64,000 nucleotides of DNA from Ypsolopha sequella (Eukaryota; Arthropoda; Insecta; Lepidoptera; Ypsolophidae): NCBI GenBank assembly GCA_934047225.1, contig OW203993.1, positions 23,202,069 through 23,266,068 on the forward strand, given 5' to 3'. The position numbers and the translations under genes were made by a program. A model generated the notes under the pieces. The model had not been told where the DNA came from, made no database searches, and saw nothing but the letters and a program-made list of their open reading frames with translations. Position 1 is the stretch's first letter, and the number at the start of each line of letters is the position of its first letter. Below are positions 1-12,600 of the stretch, piece by piece.

Positions 1-7
1 AATAAAA

Positions 8-150
8 CAATTATTTATTTATTTTTATTTATTACACTTAATGTACATTTACACAAAAACATGAAAAAAAATACATTAAAATAAAATTACAGTGTACAAA
101 GGCGGCACTTATTGCTAATAGCAATATCTTCCAGGCAACCTTTGGGTGAA
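8..150 (-). mobile_element. LINE 3'-end fragment (antisense)
   Basis: The stretch 'CACTTATTGCTAATAGCAAT' continuing to ACCTTTGGGTG at 96-150 recurs at 49117-49174. Both copies are preceded by TTTATTTATTT runs. Read on the minus strand this is a shared 3' end followed by an A-rich (AAAT)n tail, as in Jockey-like LINE tails. Family assignment is an inference. Confidence 0.6.
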
Positions 151-510
151 AAAGAAAACAGAAAAAAAATAAAGAGGAGCGTGTAAATGTCACGAAATCA
201 AACTTAAGAGTAAACTACATAGACTTATTAATGGGGGATTCCTTACACTATAATAAACTAGTACATAAACATACACAAAAATATAACATAAATAATATAA
301 TAAATATACTTTTAAAAATACATACTTTTACACATATGTAATAGTAAAAAAGATAATTGTGGATGAAATGTTAATCAAATGAATAAATGATAGATGAGTT
401 AGGGGTGTAGTTCACTAAAGTAGTGAGCTTTTAGTTTAATTTTAAAGGTATTCAGAGTACAATTTCTTTATTTTGTGAACTATACATATAATCCACTAAT
501 TTATTTTCAG

Positions 511-600
511 GCCATCAATGCCATCGCTGAATTACTACAAGCACGTCCTAAGAAAGGACTTCTTCGGTGCTGAGGAAAACTGCGCCGGAGTCATAGCGTG
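511..600 (+). CDS. P450 exon a (B-C helix region)
   Basis: Acceptor 'TTATTTTCAG' ends at 510 and the donor GTATGT starts at 601. It reads PSMPSLNYYKHVLRKDFFG and onwards, starting in phase 2 (one base completes a codon) and ending with two bases of a codon. The last 22-23 bases and the donor are copied into the downstream minisatellite. Confidence 0.9.
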
Positions 601-3600
601 GTATGTTCATACATATATTGTTCACTCTCAGACACGTTGCAGTAATGGAATGAAAACTGCGCCGGAGTCATAGCGTGGTATGTACATACATATATTGTAC
701 ACTCTCAGACACGTTGCAGTAATGGAATGAAAACTGCGCCGGAGTCATAGCGTGGTATGTACATACATTAATATTGTACACTCTCAGACACGTTGCAGTA
801 ATGAAATGAACACTGCGCCGGAGTCATAGCGTGGTATGTTCATACATATATTGTACACTCTCAGACACGTTGCAGTAATGGAATGAAAACTGCGCCGGAG
901 TCATAGCGTGGTATGTACATACATATATTGTACACTCTCAGACACGTTGCAGTAATGGAATGAAAACTGCGCCGGAGTCATAGCGTGGTATGTACATACA
1001 TTAATATTGTACACTCTCAGACACGTTGCAGTAATGAAATGAACACTGCGCCGGAGTCATAGCGTGGTATGTTCATACATATATTGTACACTCTCAGACA
1101 CGTTGCAGTAATGGAATGAAAACTGCACCGGAGTCATAGCGTGGTATGTACATACATATATTGTACACTCTCAGACACGTTGCAGTAATGGACTGAAAAC
1201 TGCGCCGGAGTCATAGCGTGGTATGTACATACATATATTGTACACTCTCAGACACGTTGCAGTAATGAAATTAAAACTGCGCCGGAGTCATTGCGTGTTA
1301 TGTAGAGATTATACACTCTCAAATGAAAAAGACTTATTCATGCAAAAGAGGTCCATCATATACACCTGTAAGGGAAATATTTATGTAAAATAAAAATTAA
1401 CGAAATATTTAATAAGTAGAAGTACAATAAATTAAAATAAAATGAAAGGCAGGCTTGATTTGAACTTCTTCTCTTTCAGTCACGGTGAGCAATGGTCTGC
1501 GTTCAGGACCAAAGTATCCAGGGTAGCGCTGAGCACTAGCGCTGCAGCACAGTACACTGTGCCAGTCAGCGAGGTGGCCGATGCTTTTGTCAACAGGTAT
1601 TGTTTTATACAGTGCGTGATAGTGCCCGTGCTACCCCATACCACAAAACAACCACTTACAGAAGGTTTACTCCGCATAACAAGCTAAAACAGGCGCGCGC
1701 ACACATAGACGCGTACGTACGACGATCTCGGATGAAGTCGGTCGAATGCCAATACGAAATTTTGTAGAGATCATCATACGTACGCGTCTATGCATGTGTG
1801 CTTCTGTTTTCGCTCCGTCGTCGAGTCGGCCTTCTGGTAGTATCTATTTTGTGGCCATACTGGGTCCAGTGTGAACTTAATTTCCTGGCATACCTTATTT
1901 ATGGATGTCTATGTACAAGGAACAATCACACACACCATAGAGAACGGAAACAAAAAAAAACATTATACAAATAAGACAAGTGCCGGAAGTTCCGTGGAAT
2001 GCTTCTAAACTTTTATTTCGAAATACGATGTTTCAACACAAACACATGTAAAAAATGAAATGCTAATTTATGAGAACTCAAGTGATAAGTTTATTTATAA
2101 TAATAATAAAATTATATATAATTATAAATATTTTACATTATATTTACAAATATTAATAATATAGATACTAAAAACTATTATAAATATTTTAAAATACAAA
2201 TTAATTTTACTTTTTAAGATATGGCCCATGTAATCTTTGTAAATGTAAAATGTTTGGCTAAAAAAAAATATATCTTTTCTTTTTTATTTATTACGTAGTT
2301 GTGGCGGCATTGCCCCGTTGGATGGCAACTTTGCCCGAGGTAAGCTCCAGCCCTTGCTTTTTATAAAGCTGTCGATCGTCAGACCCTCATGGCCTCAACC
2401 TCTCGTCTCCAAACGGTATAAACGTGAGCCTTCACCTAAAGCTGCGCTGCGGATTTGCCCGCTTGTTGCGCTCGGCCGCGCTGTTTAGTCTAACCTAACC
2501 AATGATCTTCCAGCCCTAACCTAGAAATGAGTTCGGCTAGATTTAGTCTATAAAATGAGTTAGGTTAGATTTAGTCTAAGCGACCTGAAAATGTGTTCGG
2601 ATAGATTTAGTCTAGGCGACCTAAAAATGAGTTCGGGTAGGTTTAGTCTAAGCGACCTAAAAATGAGTTCCGGTAGATTATTGTACACGCTTGGGCCCAT
2701 TATAGTCGTAATAGTTGACTGGATATGGAGATATAGGACGACGCGAGAGTATCAACGACGCATGTCGCGTCCCACACCATAGAGAGAGCGTCTATTCTGT
2801 CAAGAAATGAGCGTTATCCCCATCGGGCCTCTTGCCGTCCTCACCATTCCGATCAAAAATCATTAACCGTTGCAAGGGCCCTCCGAATGACGTCATTAAA
2901 TAAAACAATCACTTTACAACTTTTTAATTTTTCAGGGTTCGCCAAATCAGGGACGAGAACCTCGAAACCCCGTCTGACTTTCTTAACGAAGTACACAAAT
3001 GGTCATTGGAATGTAAGTTCGTAATTTTATTAATGGAAGCCGCTTATCTCCGACTTATTTTACCAAAATAGTTACTGCTCAGCTCTCTTTAGTATATTTA
3101 CACATATTTCTTACCCTTTTTAAGAAACCCTTTTGCTAGCAGTAAAATCCTCATCCAAATCTGGTAAGTGATGCTCAAGTTAAACGATCACTGCCACTGA
3201 TGCCGGGCTCCTGTGGAGGTACCACCATCTTACTTGAAGACCACCTCGAAGTAATTCGGGGGAGAGTAAGAGGACAGCTCACAGGCAAAAAACCAGGAGG
3301 CCCACCACGCCTGGGACCGATGGATGGCGGTATATCTATCCCATTAGGGCTTTAGCCGGGCTATTAAGCCGGGCCTTATATGGAACAGACTGGTGACGGG
3401 CAGCGGCGTCACTGGTGTGAGGGTTCCGGCACCGCGCTTACCAACCCGCCTGCCCAGCGTGTGTGAGTATGGGCAATTCCTCCAAGATGGACCGCCGGGA
3501 GTGGCAAAGTCCTGGAAAGGCTTATGTCTAGCAGTGGACGAACTAGGCTGATGGATGGAAATGAACGAGAAAAAAGCAAAAATATTTCAATAGTAAAATA

Positions 3601-6600
3601 AAAAAAAAATCTAGCAGTGTGTTGTTTTGGGCTGAGAGTTATGAACCTGAGTAAAAAAACTCTAAGGGCATACAAAGAAATAAACAACATTTATTCAATA
3701 TTTAATTATGTTTTTCGATGGATATTTGTTTTTAAATAAAAGTATAAAGTCAAAAACCAATATAAATTAAAAGAAAGGTAACGATTGATTATGAAAGGTG
3801 CCCAAAGCCAAAGAATATCCTGAAGTAAAACAGCTGGAAAATGCAGCCAAACAAATGTTCGGAGTTCAAGTTTGTGTATATGATTGAGCTAAGTGTGTTA
3901 CTTGTGTAGGTATATTTAGTTAGAACAACAATAAATAATAATGTATTTTTTTTGAAAGATGATGGAATCTTGAAAGAAGATCTATAAAAATTATTTTCGA
4001 AATATATTTCGGCCCACTTTCATACTCAAATGTCATTCATTTAAAATCATTAGTTATAAGGTTGTATATATTTTATGTCATTTAGTGTTTTTTATTCGAC
4101 TGACGCCGGCCCCAAAGTGGGCCGAAATATATTTCGAAAATAATTTTTATACAATGTTTTATTTAATTAACGATTAGACATCTCGCTTGTTCTCTCGTGG
4201 TCGGTTTTTATCGTGGTCGTATTTACTGAATTTAACAGAAAAAATCATATTTAATTTACCAGACAAAATTTTAAAATGTGAAACGGCCCAATTTTATTTT
4301 ATAACGTTTGAGATTGTCTAGAATTGTGGTTGAGACAAAATTCGACACTTAAGTTATTGAAATGACTAAAACCGTAATACCTTTTTTAGATTTTGGGCCT
4401 ACTTTAGATAGATTTGTTTCTTACACCATAAGTTATTTTTAATATTCCCTGCGGCGGAAGTGTAGATTCATTCTTTGTGATAATAAATATATATTTTATT
4501 TATTTATCATTGAAATATTATTCAATAAATCAATTTAACAGTGACTGTCGTTTTAGATTATTTTGCTCGGCGCCCTCTTAAACAAAAAATAAAATAAAAG
4601 AAGATATAGTAACTAGAATAGAGAAAGGAATGCTTTGGTGATTTGAGCGTATAGAGAGGAATCACAGACTACTTACCCATCATTACATGTCTTCGTAAGG
4701 AGGGCAAATCTTTTTCGCCAACACATCAGTTCAATTTCACTGATATACAAATGGCATTCCATACTATCCCATCTCTATTTCCTTACTTTGTACCCTCCCC
4801 GTATTACCCCGCAACACCCCGGCAGTGGCGAAAAAAATTCTTACTTGTCCGTGCTCAATTTGTGAGAGGAATTAGAGGTTGAATGAGAGTGAGTGACGTA
4901 AGAAATGTATGGTAGGTAAAGCTCGACGGGGTAGATCTAGAAGGACATATGCCAACCAAATTCCCATAGTTTAATTTCTAAATGATTCCACGGGTGTCGG
5001 TCCCAGAGAGGGCCAATATATAACTCGAATTGTTTGTTTTCGTATTATTTATTGTCTTTTAAAAATATGTGAAAAGTACATAACTGTGGTGAAAAGCTCA
5101 TGACATGAGGTTCAATCAAAGTTCATCAGTAAAACTGCAGGTGTTGTTTTCTAACATGAATACAATATTGCCCTTTAGAGGTTTGGTTGTAAGGGAAATC
5201 TAGACGACCTCTGACCTCTAAGTCTAGAAACTAGAGTCCCAGATCTCAAGAGAAATCGTTACACGAGAAATCGTGACTTTGTAGATCATAATTTAGTTGC
5301 CATCTTTTGATTACTAGTTGCATCAAACTTGATTCGAAACCGCAATCATAAGTACCTGTTCATATCTGCAACGTAAACATTTCTTAGTTTAAAAAAAAGC
5401 AGCGGGTTGTATGATTAAAATTAGATAAAACACATTGAGTTAAGTCACATTGTGACTGATGCTGTGCCCGAATGACCCGGAATATATCTCAAAATTTTAT
5501 TTAAATGTGATTTATCTAATTTTAATCATTTAAAAAGACAAAAAGGTCAATATTTAATAGTTATTAGTATTAGCGATACAACCGCAAAAATTTTAAGTGT
5601 ATATTTTATAGGTCGCCTCTTTGTCAGAGGTGACAATCAATGGCGGCCATAGATATGATAATGGTATGTCAGCGATGGCAGCGCATTCACGAAGTCATTT
5701 TTTTTTATTCTTCTTTTGAAATATGCTTTTCTTCTCATGAATAGTAACTAATACTAATATCAAATATTGAACGATGAAAAAACTTACTAATCTATAATCA
5801 AACATCTAGTTCTGAACATGATACGAGATGCGAACAAAAAAGTATCCACTTCAAAATTTACACACCCGTTTTTACTTACGACAAGGCGACGCTGTTTTAG
5901 GTAACACCGGGTAACACCTAATTTTGTATATAGAAAAGAGTTCTGTTAATCTTGCATGCATGACCTAAGGGTACCTACTAAAAATTATTTTTCAATGCAA
6001 GTGCTCGTAAAGGCCCACCTTTTATGCATCAAAACCGAACAGAAAGGCGATTATTTTGCCCTTGGGCTTTATTATTATTATTTTATAAATTTATTTACAA
6101 TGGTTGGCTAACCTGCAACCGTTCCTGTGTACCATAAATGTTTTTTTTTTCCACTGTTTAACGGCTCTGGATACAGTCCTTTTGAGCCAATCATAATTTA
6201 AAGTTTACAAGATTATATTTGTTTTTTTTTCCTCACACTATGCATTGAAAAAAAAAACCGGTCAAGTGCGAGTCGGACTCGCGCACAAAGGGTTCCGTAC
6301 CATTATCTATAATAATACAGATCGCGCCAAACTTCTAGTCCGCTCGGAAGTTGCTCTTCCCAAGAACGGCCCATACATTTTGTTCCTGCTGATGCGAATC
6401 GCACCGTGTTTAGAGGGGACAAAAAGTTTGGCGCGATCTGTACTCGTTAACTTGTAAAGCCTACTTAGCTGTGATAGTTTTCTTTTTAATATCGTTATAT
6501 ATACTACTACCGTGATTTTTTTTACGTCTCCAAATACAACCGTTTCGCCGGCAGGGGGGGGAGACACTTGACTCCTCAGAATAAGGAATACAAATAGAAG

Positions 6601-9600
6601 CCTGGCTAAAATAAGAACTGGGCATTAGCCATTGTACTCATCTAACGTAAATTACTCCTGTGTACGAGTGAATGAAACGACGAACCGCACTTACTTTATA
6701 TTTTTTCCTGGTGTGTCACTAGATTGAACCAAACAAATGTCAGATGGATGTAATTTGGATGTATTTTAAAAATTATAATACCATCAAATTAAATATGTCT
6801 CATCATTGTATCGTTGTGTTGTAATATCGTTCGTTGCGTGCATCACATCTTAATTTGGTGGCATCGAATTGTCTAATGCATTTTGCGAAAATTTACAGCT
6901 TCACCGAGAGAAATTAAATATTTTGGTGCTCTTCCTCTCAAAATTCGTGAAAGTGTGATTTATTATTGTTTGTGTTGATTGTTTTTTTAACATTGTAATA
7001 AAATGTCTTGTGCGATTGAAGGCTGTATCGCATACAGGAAAAAAAGAAAACAACAATGAAGCAATATCATTTCATCGGTAAGTTCTGATAGTTTTTATGT
7101 TAATAAGTTGCAGGATCATACCTAAAACTCAGTAACAATAATAGTAGTTCTTGTAAATCATACTCGTGTTCAATTCTACACCGATATTTGCCTGTTTTAT
7201 ATAGATTTTCTGCCGACTATTAGAGGTTATGTTTTTTTGCATAGTGATGTACTAAAGTCCGTGTGGCAAACTATCGGCAGCCGGGCATAAAGGATAATAC
7301 CGCAGATTAATTGCAGCGTGAGTTAAAGGAAAAATAATGCCGAATAAATATCGCTATATTTTTTTGTTACAGATTTCCAAAAAGGGAAGAATTAAAAAGT
7401 GAATGGCTTAGACGAATAATTAGACCAAATTGGGCAATTAAAAAAAGGAGTCATATTTGTTCGAAACACTTTACGCCCGATTTTTTTGGACCAAACGAAA
7501 ATTTAAAATGGAGACGGTTAAAAGCAGATGCTTTACCGACGTTATATTTACCGGATACAGACACATTGGTAACCTTTAAATAATTATGTATAATTGCATT
7601 ATCAATCTTGTTTGTAGGTAGGTACGTGCTTGTACTATACTATAGTATATTAACTCGATAATTTTTCAATTTTAGGCAACAGAACCAGTACCCATGGATG
7701 TATGTGGTGTAGAAAAGTGCATACTTCTATGTTCGCAAATCGTTCTGAAAGGCCTGTTCAGAACTTGACGTTACTTCCGTGATCGACTTCACGAAGAAAT
7801 TCCGCAGATCAAGACATTTTCGGACGTGGTTGACAATAAAAGTACTTTGACAGGGTAGTTCTATCGTGAAATGAATTTTGGGAATGCTTATTGACTTGAA
7901 CTGCGCATAATTTGATTTCTTATTACAGTTTAGGTATTTTAATCGTTCATTATTTGTTATTAGTTATTATTCAAAATAAGTTGATGTTTATTTGATAGAA
8001 ATAATAAAAAAAATTGAAATTACCTCTGTAGTAATTGCGCTCTCATCGCTCATTATTGACATAATATTATTATTACGAATCCTATAAGTCTATGATTATT
8101 ATGATTTCTATTGTTGCGATTAATTCCTTCCTCCTTGATTGAACAAAGACGCGACATCAACGAACATCTATTTGATTGAGTTAAGAGGCGACTTAAAAAG
8201 TATCCACTTAAATAGTTTACGGTTGTATCTCTGATACAAGCTACAGCATTTTTTGTACTAGAAACAAGCACAACTTTGGACTTAACTTATGTACCTACCT
8301 GCCTACGATATAGTAATTTGTACTTAATAAAAAATATTATGCTAAACGAAAGATATCCTTTCATTAATTCCTTATTTACACAATATAACATATGTCCCAC
8401 TGGGGTAGACAGAGACCACTTTTCTATTAATTCTCTTGGCCTCCTTCCAAAGCAAGAGGATGTCACCAGAGAGGTTGGTGCCTCCTGCATTCTCTTTTTT
8501 TCACACTTTGATACGATATAATGTGTGGTAAGCAGATTGGTTGTGGTTCATTTCGATTTGGTTTATTTATCGTAGTCAAAATCGACATTGTTACATCACT
8601 AGCAAAGCAACGAACTAGTGACAACCTACCTAATTAAGAAAAAACTAATACATATCCATCTCTCTCTAACGCACTAGAATGTCGCAACAAAATTAAGGAT
8701 AGGTGTCTTTCTCCGCGTATTATTTTAGCCAGGCTTCTATTTGTATTCCTTATTCTGAGCTTGACTCTAACAAAAATTAACACTTTTAAGTTTAATATTT
8801 CGCAAACGGAACCCTGGATCGAAAAATGATCTTCTCACACCCCTTATAATTTTAAATTACCTATCCAACGACACCCCAAACTAGGGGATAGACGAAAAAA
8901 ATATAATCATCCCCACTTTACGTGTAAGGGAGGTACCTTAAAAAAATCTTTTTCAAAATTTTACTGTACCACTTTATCGGTGTGATAAATACGTATACCC
9001 ATGCCAAATAACAGCTTTCTAGTACTAATAGTCTCTAAGCTAAGCCGCGGACAGACAGACAGACAGACGGACATGGCGAAACTATAAGGGTTCCTTGTTG
9101 TTGACTACGGAACCCTAAAAACGTAGTATGATACACGGGCGTAAGAGCAATACATTACTCGGCTACGTTTAAAACACTCGCTACGCTCGTGTTTTAAACC
9201 GTCCTCGTAATTTATTCCTTTTCACCCTTGTAGCATAAACTACTATTTTCTCCTTATGGCATCTCTTAATGTCCAGTATCAAGTCCTGCTCTAATGCTTT
9301 TGTTTTGTAATTGTCTATTGTTATACTACTATGTAGAAAATTCTCGCAAATTTCAAGTTTTATAGCTTAAAATAGTACAGACATCATGATGCAACCAACT
9401 CAGTTGTAGGCGTGGCTGAATGTCATGCTGTTTCATTTCGCTATAAGGTGGACGCTCCATGAAACTTGCGAGGACAATACAATCGTGCTGATTTCGTCGA
9501 AAACTCAAAATTTGTTTCAGGAGTAATCACCTTTTGGCAAGACTGTGGACGTTTTCAGACATTATTTTTGGTTATTATTAATCTAGATAACATGTCATTT

Positions 9601-12600
9601 TCAATGTTTGACTCGTATTAATTTTTTGATTTTATCTAAAACAATAAAAATATATTGGGTTACACTTTTGGTAAAAAACCGTAAAATTCACGTATTTTAA
9701 GGCGTTTGTTGTAAAGGTATTACTCAAATTTTACGATTTTTGGTTCGATTTAAACATAGATCTGGGACTCGGCTTAAAATATTATAATACCATTTCACAG
9801 ATACCCCACAATATGTTGACAGCCTTTGTTTGGAGCTTTGCGTTTACCGACGCCTCTTAAGAGCCGTTTAGCAGGCGAATTGTAAAAACCTGCCTTTTTG
9901 TAATAAATCGAAACTGATGCCTTAAATTCAAAATTTGCTGTATTATTATCCTTCAAAACCTTAATAAATATGTACTTGTATCGTGTGTAACTGTCATCGC
10001 AAAGTTCTATTGGTATCTGTAAATTAGAATTTTAAAGAAAAAATAAATAATACATTAAAATTATAAGCCCGCGTTTCACCGACTATTATTACTTTTTATG
10101 TTTATATTAATACATATTTCTTAAATAAGATATATTCTTTTCTTAACAACAATTACAGTGTCGAAAAAACCTGATAATTTACGGTAATATATGACTCAAT
10201 ATCCAGTTACCCTATTAAACCCTAATTTTTGCTGGGAGATCAGGGAGAAACTGTGACGGATCTAGCAAATTTTGAGCAATGGAGTTTTAGGAGTTTTCGG
10301 ACCACTTCTATATTTCCATATTTCCCAAGGTATAAAAAAGGCATAAAAAGCCATTCATTACCAGTATGATTTACTTTTTGAAGTTTGGTGTGAGCAGTTG
10401 ACCAAGAGCATCTTGTTTTCCAGCGCTCGGCCTGATAGCGCTCGACACGCGGCTCGGTTGCTTCACCTCGGCCTCCGGGTCCGAGAGCCAGCGACTGATC
10501 GATGCCGTGAACACGTTCTTCCTGTGCGTGGGGCAGTTGGAGCTGAAGGCGCCCTGGTGGAGGATCTACCCCACTGCCATGTTCCGGAGATACGTGGCCG
10601 CGCTTGATACCATCCTCAGGTACATTTATTACAACACTGAAATTAACAGAGCGACTGATATCCCCGGCGATTCAGAAAATCACTATAGTTGAACGAGCTA
10701 GCGAAGAGAGCGAAGATTTTTCGAGTCTACTTGAACAGTCCGGCGTTTGTTTGTATATACTCGTAACAGACAGACAAGCAACGACAAGCTCTACGAGTAT
10801 GTCAGAACAGGATGGGGAGGAGCATGCTAAGTGTCAAACTAAAGGACAAAATTTACAGTGCGCGCTAATCTTTTAGTCGCCTCTGAAGCTAGCCCCAAGA
10901 ATCGACGCATTAGCCGTTTTACGGTGTCTACGAGGAAAAAAATCTATGATTCTTTAAGTTTATCATTGAATCTGTTTGTTATAGTTTATTGTTTTTGTTG
11001 CTTTTATTTGTTGTTTTGTTGATTTAGTTTATTAAAGTTTTGTTGATTTAGTTTGTTAAAGTTTATTATTGTTGTTATTCCCCGCGGACGTTATAGCGTT
11101 TTAAGGCGACAATGTAGGAAAATGGTGTTTATATTAATGCATTTTATTGATATAGTTACGATTGCAGTAAAATAATAAATAAATAATTAAATAAGTAGGT
11201 ACAACAAGTACACCTTCCCACTTATAGTCAACATTTAATAATCAAACGTTGATATTATTATTTGTTTGACTCAGTGGCGTGCACAGAACTTTTTGCTGGA
11301 AAAGCAAGCAATTGGTCAAGAATAACAATAAAAAAAATATGAAATAATTTAAATATCACTTTGAAAAAAAAAAGTTTGTATAGGAAATTTTCACTCTAGG
11401 GTAGACATTGTCTACCCTGGCGTCATACAAAAATTTTTTTTTCAAAGTGATATTTAAATTTTTTCATATTTTTTTTATTGTTGTTCTTGACAAATTGTTT
11501 GCTTTTCCAGCAAAAAGTTCTGTGCACGCCACTGCGGCTTTGACTGTATCTGCGCAAGCTTGCACTCGTAGCTCACTCAGAGGCGACTAAAAGATTGGCG
11601 CGCACTATAACTCCGATATAAGGGCGAGAATTGGTGTGGCAGATGTGACATACACAGTGAAGAGATTGAAATGGAAATAGATGGGACACACAATACGAAG
11701 TAGGAAAAATAAATGGGCCAAAGACGTCACTGTGTGGTACCCTCAGGATGGAAAAAGAAGGCGAGGAAGATAAAGGAAAAGGTGGGAGGATGAACTAAAA
11801 GGTGGGAGGACGAACTAAAAGGTGGAAGGACGAACTAAAAGGTGGGAGGACGAACTAAAAAGTGCGAGGACGAACTAAAAGGTGGGAGGACGAACTAAAA
11901 GGTGGGAGGACGAACTAAAAGGTGGGAGGACGAACTAAAAGGTGGGAGGATGAACTAAAAGCAGCTGCAGGTACAACATGGAGTAGGAAAGCCATGGACA
12001 AACAGCTTTAGAAAACTCTAGGGGAGGCCTTTGCCAAAGGGCAATCAGATTATTATTAAGATAAATAAAATAAGTAAGTTAATTTTATTAGTATACATAA
12101 GTATATTCTGAATAAAGGCTTATGTTATTATTATTATTATGAGTGTATGTATGTATGAATAATTGTCCGAAGATAACTTGAGTATCTTTGATCAAAAAAC
12201 GACATGAAATTTGGTAGGCGAATAAATGAGACAAAAAGTTCGAACATGAGCCAAATCGGTCTAGGGCAGGGATGGGAAAACTTTTTCCTTCGCGTGCCAA
12301 TATTTACTAACGAAATATATGGCGGCCCAAGTTTTTGGCTTTATTATTTACTGAAATAAAATATTAATTATGTATTTTCTAAAACACTAATTTGTTGTTC
12401 AATATTACAAAATAACTATTGAAATAAGGAAGAAATTGCAAATTGCAATTAAATTAAACTTTCAAGTTAGCTGCAAAATTTCTAACAATACGAAAACTCA
12501 CTTGATTTTTGTTTGATGGTCGCGGGTCGGATTTCAACGCTTCGCGGGCCGGAGATGGCCCGCGGGCCGTAGTTTCCCCATCCCTGGTTTAGGGTTTGCC

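Larger units (their letters stand above)
6575..8759 (+). mobile_element. P-element-like DNA transposon remnant (2,185 bp, 39-bp TIRs, 8-bp TSD)
   Basis: 6575-6613 and 8721-8759 are a perfect 39-bp inverted repeat beginning CTCAGAATAAGGAATAC. An exact 8-bp direct repeat CTTGACTC flanks it (6567-6574, 8760-8767). Inside is a THAP zinc-finger coding region (7003-7568). Eight-base target duplications plus an N-terminal THAP domain are what the P superfamily shows; hAT elements share the TSD length but carry BED fingers. No catalytic transposase core is visible, so the copy is internally deleted. Inserted inside a GGTTCCGTA repeat. Confidence 0.82.
6246..9118 (+). mobile_element. Lepidoptera-type 'GGTTCCGTA' repeat split by nested insertions
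   Basis: Left part starts ACCGGTCAAGTGCGAGTCGG and AAGGGTTCCGTACC. The right part ends with GACAGACAGACAGAC, ATGGCGAAACTATAAGGGTT and CGGAACCCTAAAAA at about 9118. The halves (6246-6566 and 8768-9118) read as one element of about 0.67 kb once the inserted transposon and its TSD are set aside. The same right-hand end occurs at 23490-23655, and a shorter piece at 33815-33850. Confidence 0.8.
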
